Origin: Dichomitus squalens LYAD-421 SS1
Taxonomy: Eukaryota; Basidiomycota; Agaricomycetes; Polyporales; Polyporaceae
Reading direction: 5' to 3'
Assembly (NCBI RefSeq): GCF_000275845.1
Contig: NW_006766901.1
Coordinates: forward strand, 35,584 to 71,819
DNA: 36,236 nt
Part shown: positions 10,314-21,928 of the stretch, in pieces
Numbering within the stretch: the stretch's first letter is position 1
How the letters are laid out: every line of letters starts with the position of its first letter
Program-made: the position numbers and the translations under genes
Notes under the pieces: model-generated
Database searches by the model: none
Seen by the model: the letters and a program-made list of their open reading frames with translations, nothing else
Told to the model about the DNA's origin: nothing

Positions 10314-13300
10314 CGGAAGGGCGAGCTTGTGGCAGGGCTCCAAACGCGTTCGCGGCAGAACCCGAGCCCGTGTTCAAGATGCCTGGGGTGCCCGGAGTCG
10401 CAGGATCGAGGGACTCGCTAGTCAGCTGGCCGGTCGGGCTGTCGGTACGATAGTCGGCGTCGTATGCGTTGGGCGTGGTCGTGCCGGGCGTGTTAGCTGG
10501 ATTAGTGGGCGCGCGACTAGTAGCGAAGATAGAGCTGGCCTCCGAACCTGGGATGTTGCTGGAGGCGGGAGACGTCCAGATCCTGACTGCACCGTCGTGC
10601 GAGCCGGTCGCGAACATGAATGTGTCCCAGGCGTGGTTCCAGGCTATGCAGGTCAGGTCTCCGCCGACGGTTTGTGAGCGAATGTGATGCAGAAGCGTGC
10701 CAGATTCACGGTCCCAAATGTGAATATCTCCAGCTACGGGATTGTGAGCAGGTGCTTTCGGCGTTGCGAGGGCAGAGACGAACCTTTGCCGGCGCATAGT
10801 ACTAATTGGTCATTCTTGCCACCGAAGTAACTTGGTCCAGCGAAATCGACTTGCGTCTTTGGCATGTACGTATGCCGTAAGGATAGCCGTATTTCCGTGT
10901 TGGCCGATTGCTGATGCTTCTTGATAGGCTCGAGCTTCCAGAGTTGGGGTGGTGCCTAGAGCGAAAAATTGAGCCGCATCGACATGAGTACGACGCAACC
11001 CGACTTACTTTGTTCTCGTAGCTGACCAGAGCAACGTGGTCATTTCTGGCTAGCGTTATGTCACGGACCTCATGCAGGACCGGTACACGACTGACGTCCA
11101 TATCAGCTCTATGCTAAGTGTATTGGCGCTTTGAAGAACAACTCACTTCTCAATCTTTTCCGTTTCCATATTGTACACTGCGTAAATATAATCAGCACCA
11201 ATCATGAAGACATACCTGTTATGCAACCTACCTATAATTTGTTTCTCAGCCCGACACTTGCTCGGATGCAGGCCGTCCATAGATGCCGTTAGAGTACCAA
11301 CGCAAACCATACGTGCCTGATCTGGGGTAACCGCTACGTCGTGAATGATGAGTCTCTCGAAGTGGTATGTAGCCAGAACCGTGCCCGTCAGATCAAGTTT
11401 GGTGACGTCGCTGCCCTCGACTGATAAGAAACCTGAAGAGGAGGGGTTATAGAGGCTCAGCTTTATCTTCGGAGGGGTGGATGGATTCCTAAGATTGCCA
11501 AGGGCACTCACCTTCGCCGCCTGGAAGCCATGCGATGGACTGGACGTTCCTGCGGCGATCAATCGTCTTCTTGCACACGCCGTCCTCCGTCCACACCTTC
11601 ACACCGCGACCGAGCTTGGTGAGCAAGAGGTTCCCGCTCGGAGACCACGCCACTTGTCCAACGAAGCCTTGAGGGTGGGCCAGGATACGATGCGAGGTGA
11701 ATTGTTCCTGATCGGAATCATGCTTGAATCGACGGGAACTTGCGCGATCAGCATAGATACTTACGCCGACTTTGAATATGACCGATGTTCGATCCCAACT
11801 ATATGCGCGCGCTCCTGTCAGCATCCGGAGCCCACACAACGCAGTTGGTGAGAGCCGTACCTCGACGTTGCCAAGAACTTGCCGTTGGGCGAGAACTGCA
11901 GGTGTCTAACCAGCGCCGAATGCGCCTCGAAGCTTTGCGTCGTCTGCAGGCTCCTCAACTTCGGCATCAGCGTCCCGACACGCGAGTTCTTCAGCACCCC
12001 AACAGGCTCCGCGTCGCGCCCGTTCCCGTCCGACGACATAGTACGCTGCCGCCTCGGGTTTCTGCCCTCGACTGGGAACGCCGACGACGCCACCCGCATC
12101 TTGATCACAGCCCGGACGGCGTTCGCGAAGCGACCGCGCCCTGGGGCAGCTGTAGACGGCCCAGGAGAGTCGCTCATGATGCTCGCGCCATCCCCGCCAT
12201 CCCCGCCATCGACCGATGTCGCAGTCGGCGAGCGTATCTCAGCGATGGGCAGCAGCGGGCCCGCGTCCGACCCCGCACGCCTGAAGGTCGGGGACATCGG
12301 CTCGGGGCTCGCGCACTCCACAGTCGTCCCTGGGGTGACCGCGCGCTCCGCATCGTACTTCTCGTCGTCGCTGTCCCCGTTCAGGTTCAACCTCAAGAGC
12401 GTCCTCGCGCTCAGCTCGGACACACCCTCGCCGACCTGGCGGAAGCGCTCCGCGACCCAGCGGCTCGCGATGCGGAACGCCTCGCGGGGCTCGTAGATGA
12501 GCCACTGAGCACCGCGCGTGGACTTGACGCGGACCTTGGTCTCGGAGAGAACGTCGGCGAGCCACTTAGTGCCGTTGTGGCGGGAGAACGTCCAGCGCTC
12601 AGAGGCGAACCACGCAGAGACAGCGGTTAGGCCTATGATGCTGCATGCGGAGAAGACGGTGGTGAGCGTGCAGGTGATTTGGTGCTGTTGAGAGGCGTAG
12701 GCAAAGAGAACGAGCCCGATTGAGAAGCAAGCGACGGAGAGGACGAGGAAGGCGAGCGGAGAACGCTTGATCCAGATGAGCACCCACCACGGGACTCGGT
12801 GCCCTGGTGAACGACTGCGAAGGGGGTCAGGGCTATGCGGGGATCATTGCTAGGCCCACTGGAGTACGTACTACATCGCCTGCTTCCATGTGACACCAAG
12901 CAGACTGTTCACCGCAGCCCCAATACTGAATACCAGAGAAGTGAACCAGAACGAGTTCACGGCGTTCTGCAGCGGGGTAGTAGTCATGTTGAACGAGAAT
13001 TGCATTGTCGTAGCTGTGACAGCCGAGAAGAAGGTCGCCACTGTACTGAGGTTGAGGAGGTTTTGGCTGGCGTGCTTCTGCGCAAAGCGAATCGTGGGGA
13101 CACCTGTTTCAATCAGACTGAGGTTACTGGTTGTAGCAACGACGATCCATATCGTTGTGAAGACGGACCTATCTCTATGAACACCGACAGCGACGTGGTG
13201 ATGTTGTCTATATGCTCGCCCATCTCGCCGCTCAGGTCGTGCAGGTAGCGCTGCACCGCCGGGAACCGGAACTCCTTCTCGTACTGCTTCAACGACGAAG

Positions 13301-15595
13301 CCCAGTACTACACGCTAAGCATCAGTCCCTGCGTTCCACCATAGAAGCGAACGGGCATGCGCACTTTCAAATCTCCCTCTAATGACAAGACCGCCGCATT
13401 GACAGCCTCGTCCGTGAACTCCGGAAACTCGTTCAAGCAGTCCAGGAACGTCGTCACATCTTGCGCGAACATCTGCAGCTGCTCGGGAAAGTCCTCCGGG
13501 TCCAGCTTCTCCATCACGATCGGGTTGTGGACGTGTGGCGGCGCCCTGTGCCGCTTGCTCTTGCGGTACTGCGCCAGTTGTGGGTTGGTGAGCGACTCTC
13601 GTGTCTGATGTGAGATCTTGCGGGGGAAGAGGTCCGCGGCGTTTTCGCGGAACAGGTAGAGGATCTGGGCGAGGCGGCCACGGAGGTGGTAGGAGGACGA
13701 GAGGATACCGACGGAGCTGCCGAGTTGGCGGGCGGCGTTCGCGAAGTTTCGCAGCTGAGTGGCGACTCGGTTTAAGACGTTCTGAAAGGCGGGACGAGAT
13801 GGACTTACCTCCTTGTCGAGGTTCATAACTCGTCTCTGGAACTTATTGAACGCCTCCGCGCCGACCTTTTGTAGGTGCTCGTCGACAGTCGCTGTATGAC
13901 ACGCGATTGTGAAAGAAGCTCCCAGAGCATGAGGCTCGGCAATACTTACGGACATCGCGATCGTCTTCGAAGCTAGGTTGCTGCAGCGTGCCTGGAAGTG
14001 GGTGAAGTGTCGATTAGCCACTTAGAACGCGTGGGGACAGAAGCTTGTTAGATAAGGAGAGCGGCTTCGAGCTGTGTCCGCGACTCCGTCGTCCAAGTTT
14101 AAAATTGGACAGCGTGATATTGACGATCGATCAACAGAATGGCACGGCGGACGTCTCCTCTTGGCCAGGTCGCTCTGCCCTCCCTCATACAGAATCCGAG
14201 CCTCCGGGCGATCGTGTGACCGGTGCTTCGAATCCTGAGTGCGGTCACACCCCTACGAAGCCCGTCCAGTATGTAACATCTCTTGCCGGGATAGTACGAG
14301 GTTGCCATTGGGGTATATCTGTGAAAGCCCAGGGAGGAAGTACCTAGGCTATCCTCGTGTCGCGCAATATACAACTTCCTGGAGTGGCAATGATCATATG
14401 CACCAGCCAATGAACAACCAACAATCGTGCGGGCGAGGACCTCTTGCGCACTCGCTCGGGAAGTGGAGTACGACCTCCGGCGATCTCACCTACATTTCGA
14501 GCCTCTGTTTCTTGGCCCGGGCTCTGGCAATATACCCTATTGACATGCATTTCACATGCCCTCCACGACACGCTCAAATGCGCGCTAAATGCACATACAC
14601 CCCAGACGCGCTATTGGTCTGCCACGGATTCAGCAAGGCGGCAATCGACCGCACTAGATCCCGTGAGCAACGCCGGAAGGGTTGGGGGATCCATCTTGGC
14701 CCAGGGACGTTCTCTGACCGATGGCCTAAATCATCGCAACATATCTCTGTGCCAAGTAGACAGTCGTCCAATTCGCGGAGAGCAAGCCAAGGTACGAAGA
14801 GAAGGCAAAGGGACGATGGAAGCCAGGGCACGTCACGCTTGGCGCACAAGGATCGCAGTCCAAATGAAGAAATGACGAGGTTCCCTTGGAAAAGACGTAC
14901 CCATGCCATTCAGATCCTCATCCTTGCTCAACTCGGCGAGTGCGTCCAGCAAGCTCAACAGCGTCTGCTTCCGCTTGTGTTTCGTAGGATCCTGTCCTTC
15001 AGGACCAGCGTGGATCGTGGTGAGGTCATTGGGGTTAGCTGGGTGGTCACCGATTCCTGGATGCACAAGTGCGGGGCAAATGGGATCAGCGTGAAACCTC
15101 ATTCGTATGCTGTGACGGCGTACCTCGACCCATAGTGCGGGGAATGATCTTGCGTCGGGACTAATCCGAGACCGCGTGATGGCTATTGTCTACTGCAAAG
15201 TGTGATCAGCACTGGGTGATGGCGGACGCAGACGTGCTGCTCACAAGAGTCGTACAGTCGTGCCAGGGGTCGTGAAGTAGAGTACAGCTCAGAACATACA
15301 CCGTGCAAGGAGCGATTGTCCCGCCGGCGTTTGCTCACCATGGTGTGCCGTTTGACGCTGATGGTTGATGTCCGCCGGACGCGGGTCCAGGCCGTCCGCA
15401 GGTTCCGCAAAACGGGGAAACGTGGTGTTTTCTTTGCCATGTCGCCGGAGAACATACGCTGTTGGACATGATAACAGGTGATTTACCACGCCTGGCCTCT
15501 CATGCGTGCCCTATGTACTTACCCACCGTGCAATGTACGCGGATGACCCGTATTCGGCAAAGTTTCACCCAGGTGATCGTAAAAGGATCGGCCAT
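10270..15595 (-). CDS. Membrane-anchored WD40-repeat protein (Gid7/WDR26-like propeller)
   Basis: Sixteen exons join with consistent phase into 1136 residues: 15595-15523, 15458-15339, 15056-14901, 13991-13950, 13891-13809, 13781-13365, 13307-13169, 13103-12872, 12814-11861, 11798-11765, 11722-11512, 11432-11232, 11177-11147, 11090-11009, 10955-10784 and 10733-10270. Residues 1-340 are soluble and partly helical. Four membrane segments lie at about 358-485 (for example NLSTVATFFSAVTATT and PLAFLVLSVACFSIGLVLF). A low-complexity linker follows to about 700. The WD40 propeller covers about 715-1050, with landmarks HSALVRHLQFSPNGKFLATS, GQVAWSPSGNLLL, and GGKNDQLVLCAGK followed by GDIHIWDRESGTLLHHI. 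That last block resembles the Gid7/WDR26 family. The tail is Ser/Thr/Pro-rich. The first two exons are the least certain. Introns of 909 and 27 bp are unusual (see findings). It shares a short upstream region with the golgin gene. Confidence 0.85.
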
Positions 15596-15758
15596 CGAGA
15601 TTCCAGTATTACATAATTGAAGGGCACTGCGCCATGAGAGCAGAGATTACCGATTTAGGGTTATCTCTCGCCAATAAGGGGGTTAACTGATAACGGAATC
15701 CAGCTGGCAGCGGCATTCCTCGCTAAAATCAGGCACAAACGCCTCTCGTACCCTCTCC
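15596..15758. promoter_or_regulatory. 163-bp divergent promoter between WD40 and golgin genes
   Basis: The start codon of the WD40 gene (minus, 15595) and that of the golgin gene (plus, 15759) are only 163 bp apart, so both 5' leaders and core promoters must fit here. No TATA box is obvious. The span depends on my choice of the WD40 first exon. Confidence 0.55.
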
Positions 15759-17490
15759 ATGTCCTCCTCACCGCGGCTATCCGACGTTGCCAGCAATGAT
15801 GGCACCGCGTCGCGCAAGTCTCTCGACCGTGAGCGTATACTTGGTTCGCCACCCCCACTGAATGGGCTCAAGACCGACGGGGACGCGTCGCAGACGCAGC
15901 AGGCAGGTGACTCCGAGGACTTGGATCCAGTCCAACGACTTGAGCAGGAGCTGCAACGGACAAGAGAGGAGAAGGATGCTCTTGCGACACAGTACCGTAA
16001 CCTGCTCGCGAAGCTCACAACTATGCGGACGACGCTTGGGAACAAGCTCAAGCAGGACGCCGTACGTACCTGCGTCTCTCCTAGCTCGTGACGGATGTCC
16101 TCATCAGCGGATGCATAGGAAGAACTCGACCGTCAGGAGCAGCTTGTGCAGCAGCTGACAGCGCAGAATGAGGACTTCGCCGCCACAATCGACACCCTGA
16201 AGTCTGAGTTAATCGCAGCTAATGAGGAGGCCGAGCGGGCGTCCAGGGAGCTCGAGACCATGCGTAGTCGGGCGCTGCACGACAGCTCGCAGGAGACATT
16301 CTTACGCGAACGGGAGCTCAGGGAACTGCAGGCGGAGCTGGAGCAGTGTCGAATAGAGCGAGACGAGTGGGAACAGAAAGCACTCCAGGAGCACGTCTCG
16401 GCGGATGAGGCCCGGACATCTGCAGACTCGCTGAGGAGGGATGTGGAGGTTGAGCGGGAGGCAAGACAGCGCGCAGAGACGGCTCTGGAAATTGAGCGGG
16501 AGAAGAGCGCGAACCTGCAGTCGGTGCTGGAGGACTTTCAGGCTTGTACGTGGAATTCGATCATGCTCTCCCGCACGCAACTCAGATTGTACCAGCCAAG
16601 GAGCACGACCTCAAGCAAGCGGTCAAGGAGTACGAGCGTCAGCTACTACAGGTCACACAATCGCTTGCAGAGTTCAAAAGTCGTGCGCTGAACGCAGAGC
16701 TGCAACTCGAGGAGAACTCTACCAGCAACTCGCGTGTGCAGGAGTTGGAGAAAGAAGTGAAGGAGAAGAGTGTTCTTGTTGGCAAGCTACGACAAGAAAG
16801 TACGTCGTAGACCCAACTTTATGGTAAACCCCTATTCACATTTCACGCATCGCACAGCTGTCATCATGAACGAGCACCTCATGGAGGCGCTGCGTCGGCT
16901 ACGACGCTCGTCTTCTGATACCAACGTTGACAGGCGTTTGGTCACGAATGTACTGCTGTCCTTCCTCACTACACCTCGGGCGGATCCGAAACGCTTCGAA
17001 ATGCTCTCCTTGCTCTCAACAATCCTGCAATGGACCGAAGACGAGCGAGAAAAGGCCGGCCTTCAGCGCAGCGGCGCATTGCAGCCTTCGTTAGGGGGTT
17101 CTCTGTGGGGCAGGTCCGGCACATCTTCCCCCTCTGCCAAGCCTGCCGAGCTTCAGAAGACGGACGAGACGGAGGTTCGCTTACTTTTTGCTTCCTCCAC
17201 CCATCGGTTCGCTGACCCGGAAATAGTCTTTTTCCCGGCTCTGGGTCGAGTTCCTCCTCACAGAAGCCTCTGCCGGCGAAGGCAGCTCCTCACCTTCGCC
17301 ACGCTCCCCGTCACGACACCAGAATGGCTCGCTACCCAGCACTCCAACACAAGCGTCGACCCGTCTATCGCCGGTAGCGCTCAACGGCACCCGTCGATTA
17401 CCATCTTTCACCTCCGCTGCGATGGCGAGCTCGCCTGAGCTCAAGCTATCGAGCCCGCCGCAGAAGGGTAAGGAACGTGCGCTTCCTTGA
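15759..17490 (+). CDS. Golgin with C-terminal GRIP domain (Imh1-like)
   Basis: GRIP golgins are coiled-coil tethers recruited to the trans-Golgi by Arl1-type GTPases. Five exons, 15759-16061, 16119-16545, 16596-16799, 16858-17174 and 17227-17490, join in phase to 504 residues. After a Ser-rich start, residues about 50-310 are a long Glu/Arg/Gln coiled coil (for example EQELQRTREEKDALATQYR). The GRIP domain follows at about 312-375, with RRLVTNVLLSFLTTP, RFEMLSLLSTILQW and TEDEREKAGL. The conserved Tyr that opens most GRIP domains is not seen at the usual place; RRLVTNVLL occupies it. The tail is Ser/Pro-rich and disordered, ending QKGKERALP. Introns are 50-58 bp. It is head-to-head with the WD40 gene. 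Confidence 0.9.
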
Positions 17491-17905
17491 TCTCGGCGAG
17501 CTTGTCCTGGGTGGCACGTCGTATTTATTGCAGAGCGGGGAGGGGGGATCCGGAGCATATGGGACGCATACATACTACTCGCATATCCGTTGTTCTTTCG
17601 CAAGTAAATACTTCTGGCATTATCTGTAGTTTTAGTACTCTCTTCGCGGTCGTGACATGCAAGGATCTCCGTGAAAGTCAGCGATGCGCAGTACCGACAA
17701 GTTTTTGCTATTCGGCCTGGACCCTCTACAAGGTGAATATCCGGATCGGACGGGCGTCCAGAGTTCCAAACTGATTCGATACTGGTGAATATAGGTAGCT
17801 CTGGTGCGGTCCTCGGAGGAGTGGCATTGGTGCGACCTGCACAACACTACGAAGCAAGCAATTGCTGCGCCCTCACGTGCAGGCAACGAGGCCATGCGCA
17901 TGAAT

Positions 17906-18180
17906 GCTATCCTCAGTCCACCCTGGACGATGGGCGCGACCTGAAGTCGAATTGAGTCTGTGGTGGTGGTGAATGTGTCAGCTTCTCTATGCTCTTTCTG
18001 ATGCTGAAGTAAGGCATCTCAGCGACGAACCTCAGCAGTACAATAACTACGAGGTATGTTGAAGACATACGCGGGCGACCTCCGGGGCCTCCCCTTTCCT
18101 CCGTGTTCCGGCCCATTCTGAGCGCACCCTCCCAAGTATGCGGTACTCACGGACATTGACCCAGGATGCCAGACTTATGA
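17906..18180 (-). pseudogene. Hydrophobic-protein remnant, unit A
   Basis: A minus-strand frame here and its counterpart at 21929-22210 both keep the block STYLV..IVLLRFV.EMPYFSIRK, with a hydrophobic segment before a conserved MPYFSIRK. This suggests an old membrane-protein exon conserved between the copies. Stops and shifts surround it, and I cannot name the family. Confidence 0.35.
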
Positions 18181-18769
18181 ATGACCTACAACGGGTTCGT
18201 GTCTACGAATGCCAATGGTCTCGTGATGTCTGGACGGCACAATGAACAGAAGGCTCTGCCTGTCACGTCATTGGGGAGTGAATCGATGGGACGAGACAAG
18301 AGAATCATACGACATGAAAAATCTCAACATCGGTTGAAAGATCCCAGGCCACTGGCACCTTGACAGGTTGCTTGAGAGGCGGGCGATGATCTAGTCAGCG
18401 CTACCAAACAATATCGTATGGAAGCTTCCTCTTTGTGCTTGCCTGTCTTTGACGGGGGCATCCTTCGGGTCCAGCGGCGGTTCGAAGCGAGCTGTCTGTC
18501 ACAATGCAGATGTGAAGCTGTATACGGAAAGTCACGTGGATTAAAATATGGTCATGAACCTCCTTCCTGGGCTCAGTCGTCGAGAGACGACGGGCTGCAG
18601 TAATGTCGGAAGGGGTCAGCAGGTCAATGAACATACCGGCATGCGAATTACGAGACGCGCAGAGTCCTATATGAACCTCTGCAACAGCAGGCCAATGGAG
18701 CAGCGACTCAGACTCGCTGCATTTCGCCTCGTCTCTTGCTCCAGCGAACCTCAGATCTAGCTCTCAGAT

Positions 18770-19423
18770 ATGAAACTCTTGCCTGTGTTCGCGCTGCTCT
18801 CAACCGTCTGGGTTGTGTCGGCATCGCCCGCATCGCTCCCTGACCGCACCCACACAGCGAATACCACCCAGAGCCTGGACCGACTTATAATGGGCTGCAA
18901 CTGCCAAGGTAAATACATCAATTATTGGAATGGCACAATTGTGGTACTCAGGTTTTCCATTGAATAGGTAACTTGTTGTCTGTCTCCGACGTTAGAAACG
19001 CACTCGACCAGGGCTTCTACCTTGGTGGCGGCGGGTACGAGACTACTATCACACAGCACTTGTAGAGTGAGTCGCTGACAGACGAGAATCACCGCAGGGG
19101 CTACCCCCACACGTTCAACAACTATGAGGTTCGTATTAAGCTATGTCAGGGTTTAGCGGGCGAGGCTTACTAGATAAACTCCAGGGTTTCGTTTTTCCGG
19201 ATTGTCCTGGCCCCTATGAGGAGTATCCTGTCTTAAAGGGGAAGGTCTATACTGGTACGACGCCTCCGGGACCGGACCGCATCATCTTCCAGACGTTCAT
19301 CGGCGAAGTTTGCGGCAAGTGTGCATACTTCTCAGAACAGTAACAGCACTTACTGGAATTTGAACAGGCTGCGTGACGCACACTAACGCGCCGACCCCTA
19401 ATGGATTCCTACAGTGCACGTGA
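18770..19423 (+). pseudogene. Secreted guanyl-specific ribonuclease T1/N1-like, copy A, premature stop
   Basis: The product would be a secreted ribonuclease cutting after G. Exons 18770-18908, 18968-19128, 19185-19320 and 19368-19423 join in phase (164 codons including the stop); introns are 47-59 bp. Residues 1-19 are a signal peptide (MKLLPVFALLSTVWVVSAS). Family landmarks are all present: YPH (the Tyr38/His40 pair of RNase T1), NNYEGF after the second junction, YEEYPVL (Glu58), DRIIF (Arg77) and VTHTN (His92), ending LQCT like RNase T1. A TAG at 19063-19065 interrupts exon 2 before all catalytic residues, so no active enzyme should be made unless the stop is read through. Copy B is open at that codon. 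The start and leader are conserved in both copies. Confidence 0.85.
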
Positions 19424-19607
19424 TTGCCCAGGTCCATGGGAGTCGAGACGTACTTGAGATGAGCCTATGTGTAGTCGGAAAGAGTCTATGCAGGAATGAG
19501 TTCGAGAACGAACATTTGCAGAACTGCTGGAGACGCATGTGTCGCATCGCAGAACGGGTATCAGGGAGAGAACATGAGGGGGGCTGCGAAGGCGGCCACA
19601 ATCAGAT

Positions 19608-19806
19608 CTGATGATGGAACAAGAACAGGAAAATATACTGCTTGTTGTCGGAGCCCCAATGCGACCACTTCTAAAAGCCAGAAGCTTCCGATTTATCCTC
19701 AATTGCTCGTGTGGGGCAAGGGAACCTCTCAATAGGTCCAGCAACTACTTATGGAGAGACTGTCGTCATCGCAAGCAACGCCAGGCTAGGTGAATGCTTA
19801 GAATAA
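19608..19806 (+). repeat. Dispersed ~200-bp repeat, copy 2 (in unit A)
   Basis: This matches 602-803 and 23508-23706. It lies between the ribonuclease and PD-(D/E)XK-like pseudogenes. Within the two units the similarity continues for about 230 bp further (to about 20035), which the copy at 602 lacks. Confidence 0.8.
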
Positions 19807-20469
19807 AATATGACAGGCCTTGTTCGGTGGCTCCCGCTTACGCTTCTGCCGGTCAATGAAATAGAAGTCAGATATGACCCAAGACTTGGCCCTTGGAATG
19901 TCGACTTGAACTACCATCACCTTCGTTCTACATTTTTTAACTCTCGGGGTGCCGAAGGGCTGTTGTTGCTGCGACCCGCAGAGCTACCAATGGCGCCATT
20001 GATCCCGCAACGTACCTTGACTACCCTACTATAGAGCGGTTAAACTGACACTCACGTATGCTTGGGCAGCGTTGACCTCGTCCAGTGTGGTCTTTAAGTG
20101 TTGTAGGACGACCTTCCGAAAGCCCATCACTTGACAGCCCATTCCTTGCCCGTGTATGCTTCCACCTTTACTGTCCTTGGGAGACGTTATGGTACAGCCG
20201 CCTGGTGTGCATGTCGTAATAAGGTAGATGCTACCCTCTGCGGAACCAAGTGCATTTCATGTAAATGGAATGAGGTACTTAAATGGCACGATGCGGGACG
20301 TGCAGTCGCAGCAAACGAGGCACGCGGCCAATCACGCAGTATGCGCTAGCGCTTACTAGCGGAGTTTATATACGGGACCACCGCCATTCGGAGACGTTCG
20401 ATCGACAAAGGTGAGGTCAACGCTACTCAAAGTCGCTGCCGTTTGCTCCCACTGAACTATCTCGTACAG

Positions 20470-20935
20470 TCTTCGACGCTATGACGCCCAGACAAGATGC
20501 TCTTTGGCCCGAGATCATTGTGCGTTCCTTCTTCATCGCTGGAGCATCGAGTACCACTACGGATAAGCTCTTCTGCAGAACTTGGAACTGCTGCTCAATA
20601 CCCTATTCTCTGTCGACATCACGTTCGAATGTGTCCCTCAACTTCCCGCAATCACGGCATGCGAGGCAGTCGACTTTGTTGTCCTTCTCATTTATTCACG
20701 TGCGTGCGACCCCTGTCTTCGTAGTCGAGGCCAAACGGGCCACACGCCAATTTTCCCTTGGCCCCGAAACGTGAGGAGGCTGACAACCAACTGCGCCGGT
20801 GGTTCCCAGATCTCGCTCCCGGTCTGAAGATGCCCACACTACACGGTGTATTTGCGTTCGGGACCAAGATCGCCTTCTACACTTACTACCATGAGTCTCG
20901 GTTGAGCTATCGGCGGCGAGGCATTGAAGTTCCGT
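20470..20935 (+). pseudogene. PD-(D/E)XK-like protein remnant, copy A
   Basis: The plus strand carries broken coding sequence matching copy B. The recognisable core is a hydrophobic strand after Val-Asp (VDFVVLLI), then a second strand leading to a Glu-x-Lys-like end, the layout of a PD-(D/E)XK nuclease fold. Downstream is EEADNQLRRWF, then FGTKIAF. Compared with copy B, a 4-bp insertion near 20690 shifts the frame in the middle of the core, and the third-motif Glu codon is changed. The C-terminal part seen in copy B is missing. It is not functional as it stands. Confidence 0.6.
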
Positions 20936-21242
20936 AGGTAGGAGCTGACGGACTAAAATTGCTTCACGAGTGCGTGATCTTAAATTTGGCGAAGAGACAG
21001 AACTAGTGCAAGAGAGCTCCAGCGTCACCAGAAGTAACATTCGACATGGGTGGCCAATGGCCGGTCCTTGGGATAACTTACGAGTCGTGTGCATATCAAC
21101 AGAAAATGTCGCTGACACGTAATGTACATGACGACACAGCCAGACGCAAGCAGACATGCACACGATGCGATGGTGGCTGTCCCAAACAGCTGCTGCGTCT
21201 GCCGATTATGTGATCCTTGTGCAGCCACACGCATTACATGAA
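20936..21242. other. Gap between the duplicated units
   Basis: No gene or element end is recognised here. Open frames on both strands are short and overlap each other. Confidence 0.5.
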
Positions 21243-21442
21243 CTACATTACTTTGGCATGAATCCTAGTATCAAGCATGGACGTGTCTAGCCGTGTAGAT
21301 CTTGCCGATGAGGAAGTCGCGAATGTTCTCGCGCGCGGTGATGCGGACGGTGTGGTAGAACGATCAGTAGTCAAGACTGTCAAGCGTGGACGATAAGACG
21401 TCGGCAAGGCCGAAGGGCAGCATGAGCGGGATCCAACCTGTA
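21243..21442 (-). pseudogene. Coding remnant with in-frame TGA, family unknown
   Basis: On the minus strand one frame reads as ordinary protein: PLMLPFGLADVLSSTLDSLD, an in-frame TGA, then FYHTVRITARENIRDFLIGK. Composition and amphipathic pattern look like a real exon with one stop. It lies between the two duplicated units and has no counterpart in unit A. I cannot assign the family. Confidence 0.4.
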
Positions 21443-21928
21443 TGATATCGGGCCTGGACCCTCTACAAGGTGACTGAATATCTAGATCGAACGGGTGTCC
21501 AGGTTCCAAAGCTGATTCGAAAGTGGTGGATGTATGTACCTCCATTGGTGCGGTCCTTGGGGGAGTGGCATTGTTGCGACCTGCGCAAGACCAGGAAGCT
21601 AGCAATTGCTGCGCCCTTGCGTGCACGCAGCGAGGCCATGCGCATGAATCCTGTCCTCAATCCACCCTGGACGATGGGCGCGATCTGAAGTCGAATTACG
21701 TCTGTGGTGAGGAAACGAATAAGACGGCAAGATAGGCCTGGTTTGGCGCTTTAATCCCGCAACCTCCTCGTGTTCGCGAGTACTTCCTTGTCTCACGTCT
21801 CTGCTCCCTTTACACGCAGGCAGCTCAGTGAATGCGACTATACTGGTGTTCAGTTTGGAGGTCCGCAATGAGCCAGGACATGGCCCCAACCCCGCTAACC
21901 GTCCCGGATATGCGCAGATACCCGGTGC

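Larger units (their letters stand above)
17706..20930 (+). repeat. Tandem segmental duplication, unit A
   Basis: The unit matches 21443-25229 in the same order and orientation, with many substitutions and indels. Similarity begins near the shared string GGCCTGGACCCTCTACAAGG and ends where the PD-(D/E)XK-like remnant diverges, near 20930. It contains, in order, a minus-strand hydrophobic remnant, an RNase T1-like pseudogene, the 200-bp repeat and a PD-(D/E)XK-like pseudogene. It starts 216 bp after the golgin stop codon. Confidence 0.9.

Noticed and set aside
11785..12630. Long plus-strand frame opposite the WD40 gene
   Set aside because: Arg/Pro-rich shadow of the GC-rich exon 12814-11861 on the minus strand. 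It has no domain.
14200..14240. TTCGAATCC-like string resembling a tRNA T-arm
   Set aside because: No acceptor, D or anticodon stems can be formed around it at tRNA spacing.
14239..15135. 298-codon open frame on the plus strand
   Set aside because: It has no domain signal, and it runs antisense to an exon of the WD40 gene (15056-14901) whose minus-strand product is protein-like and joins in phase. Probably chance openness.
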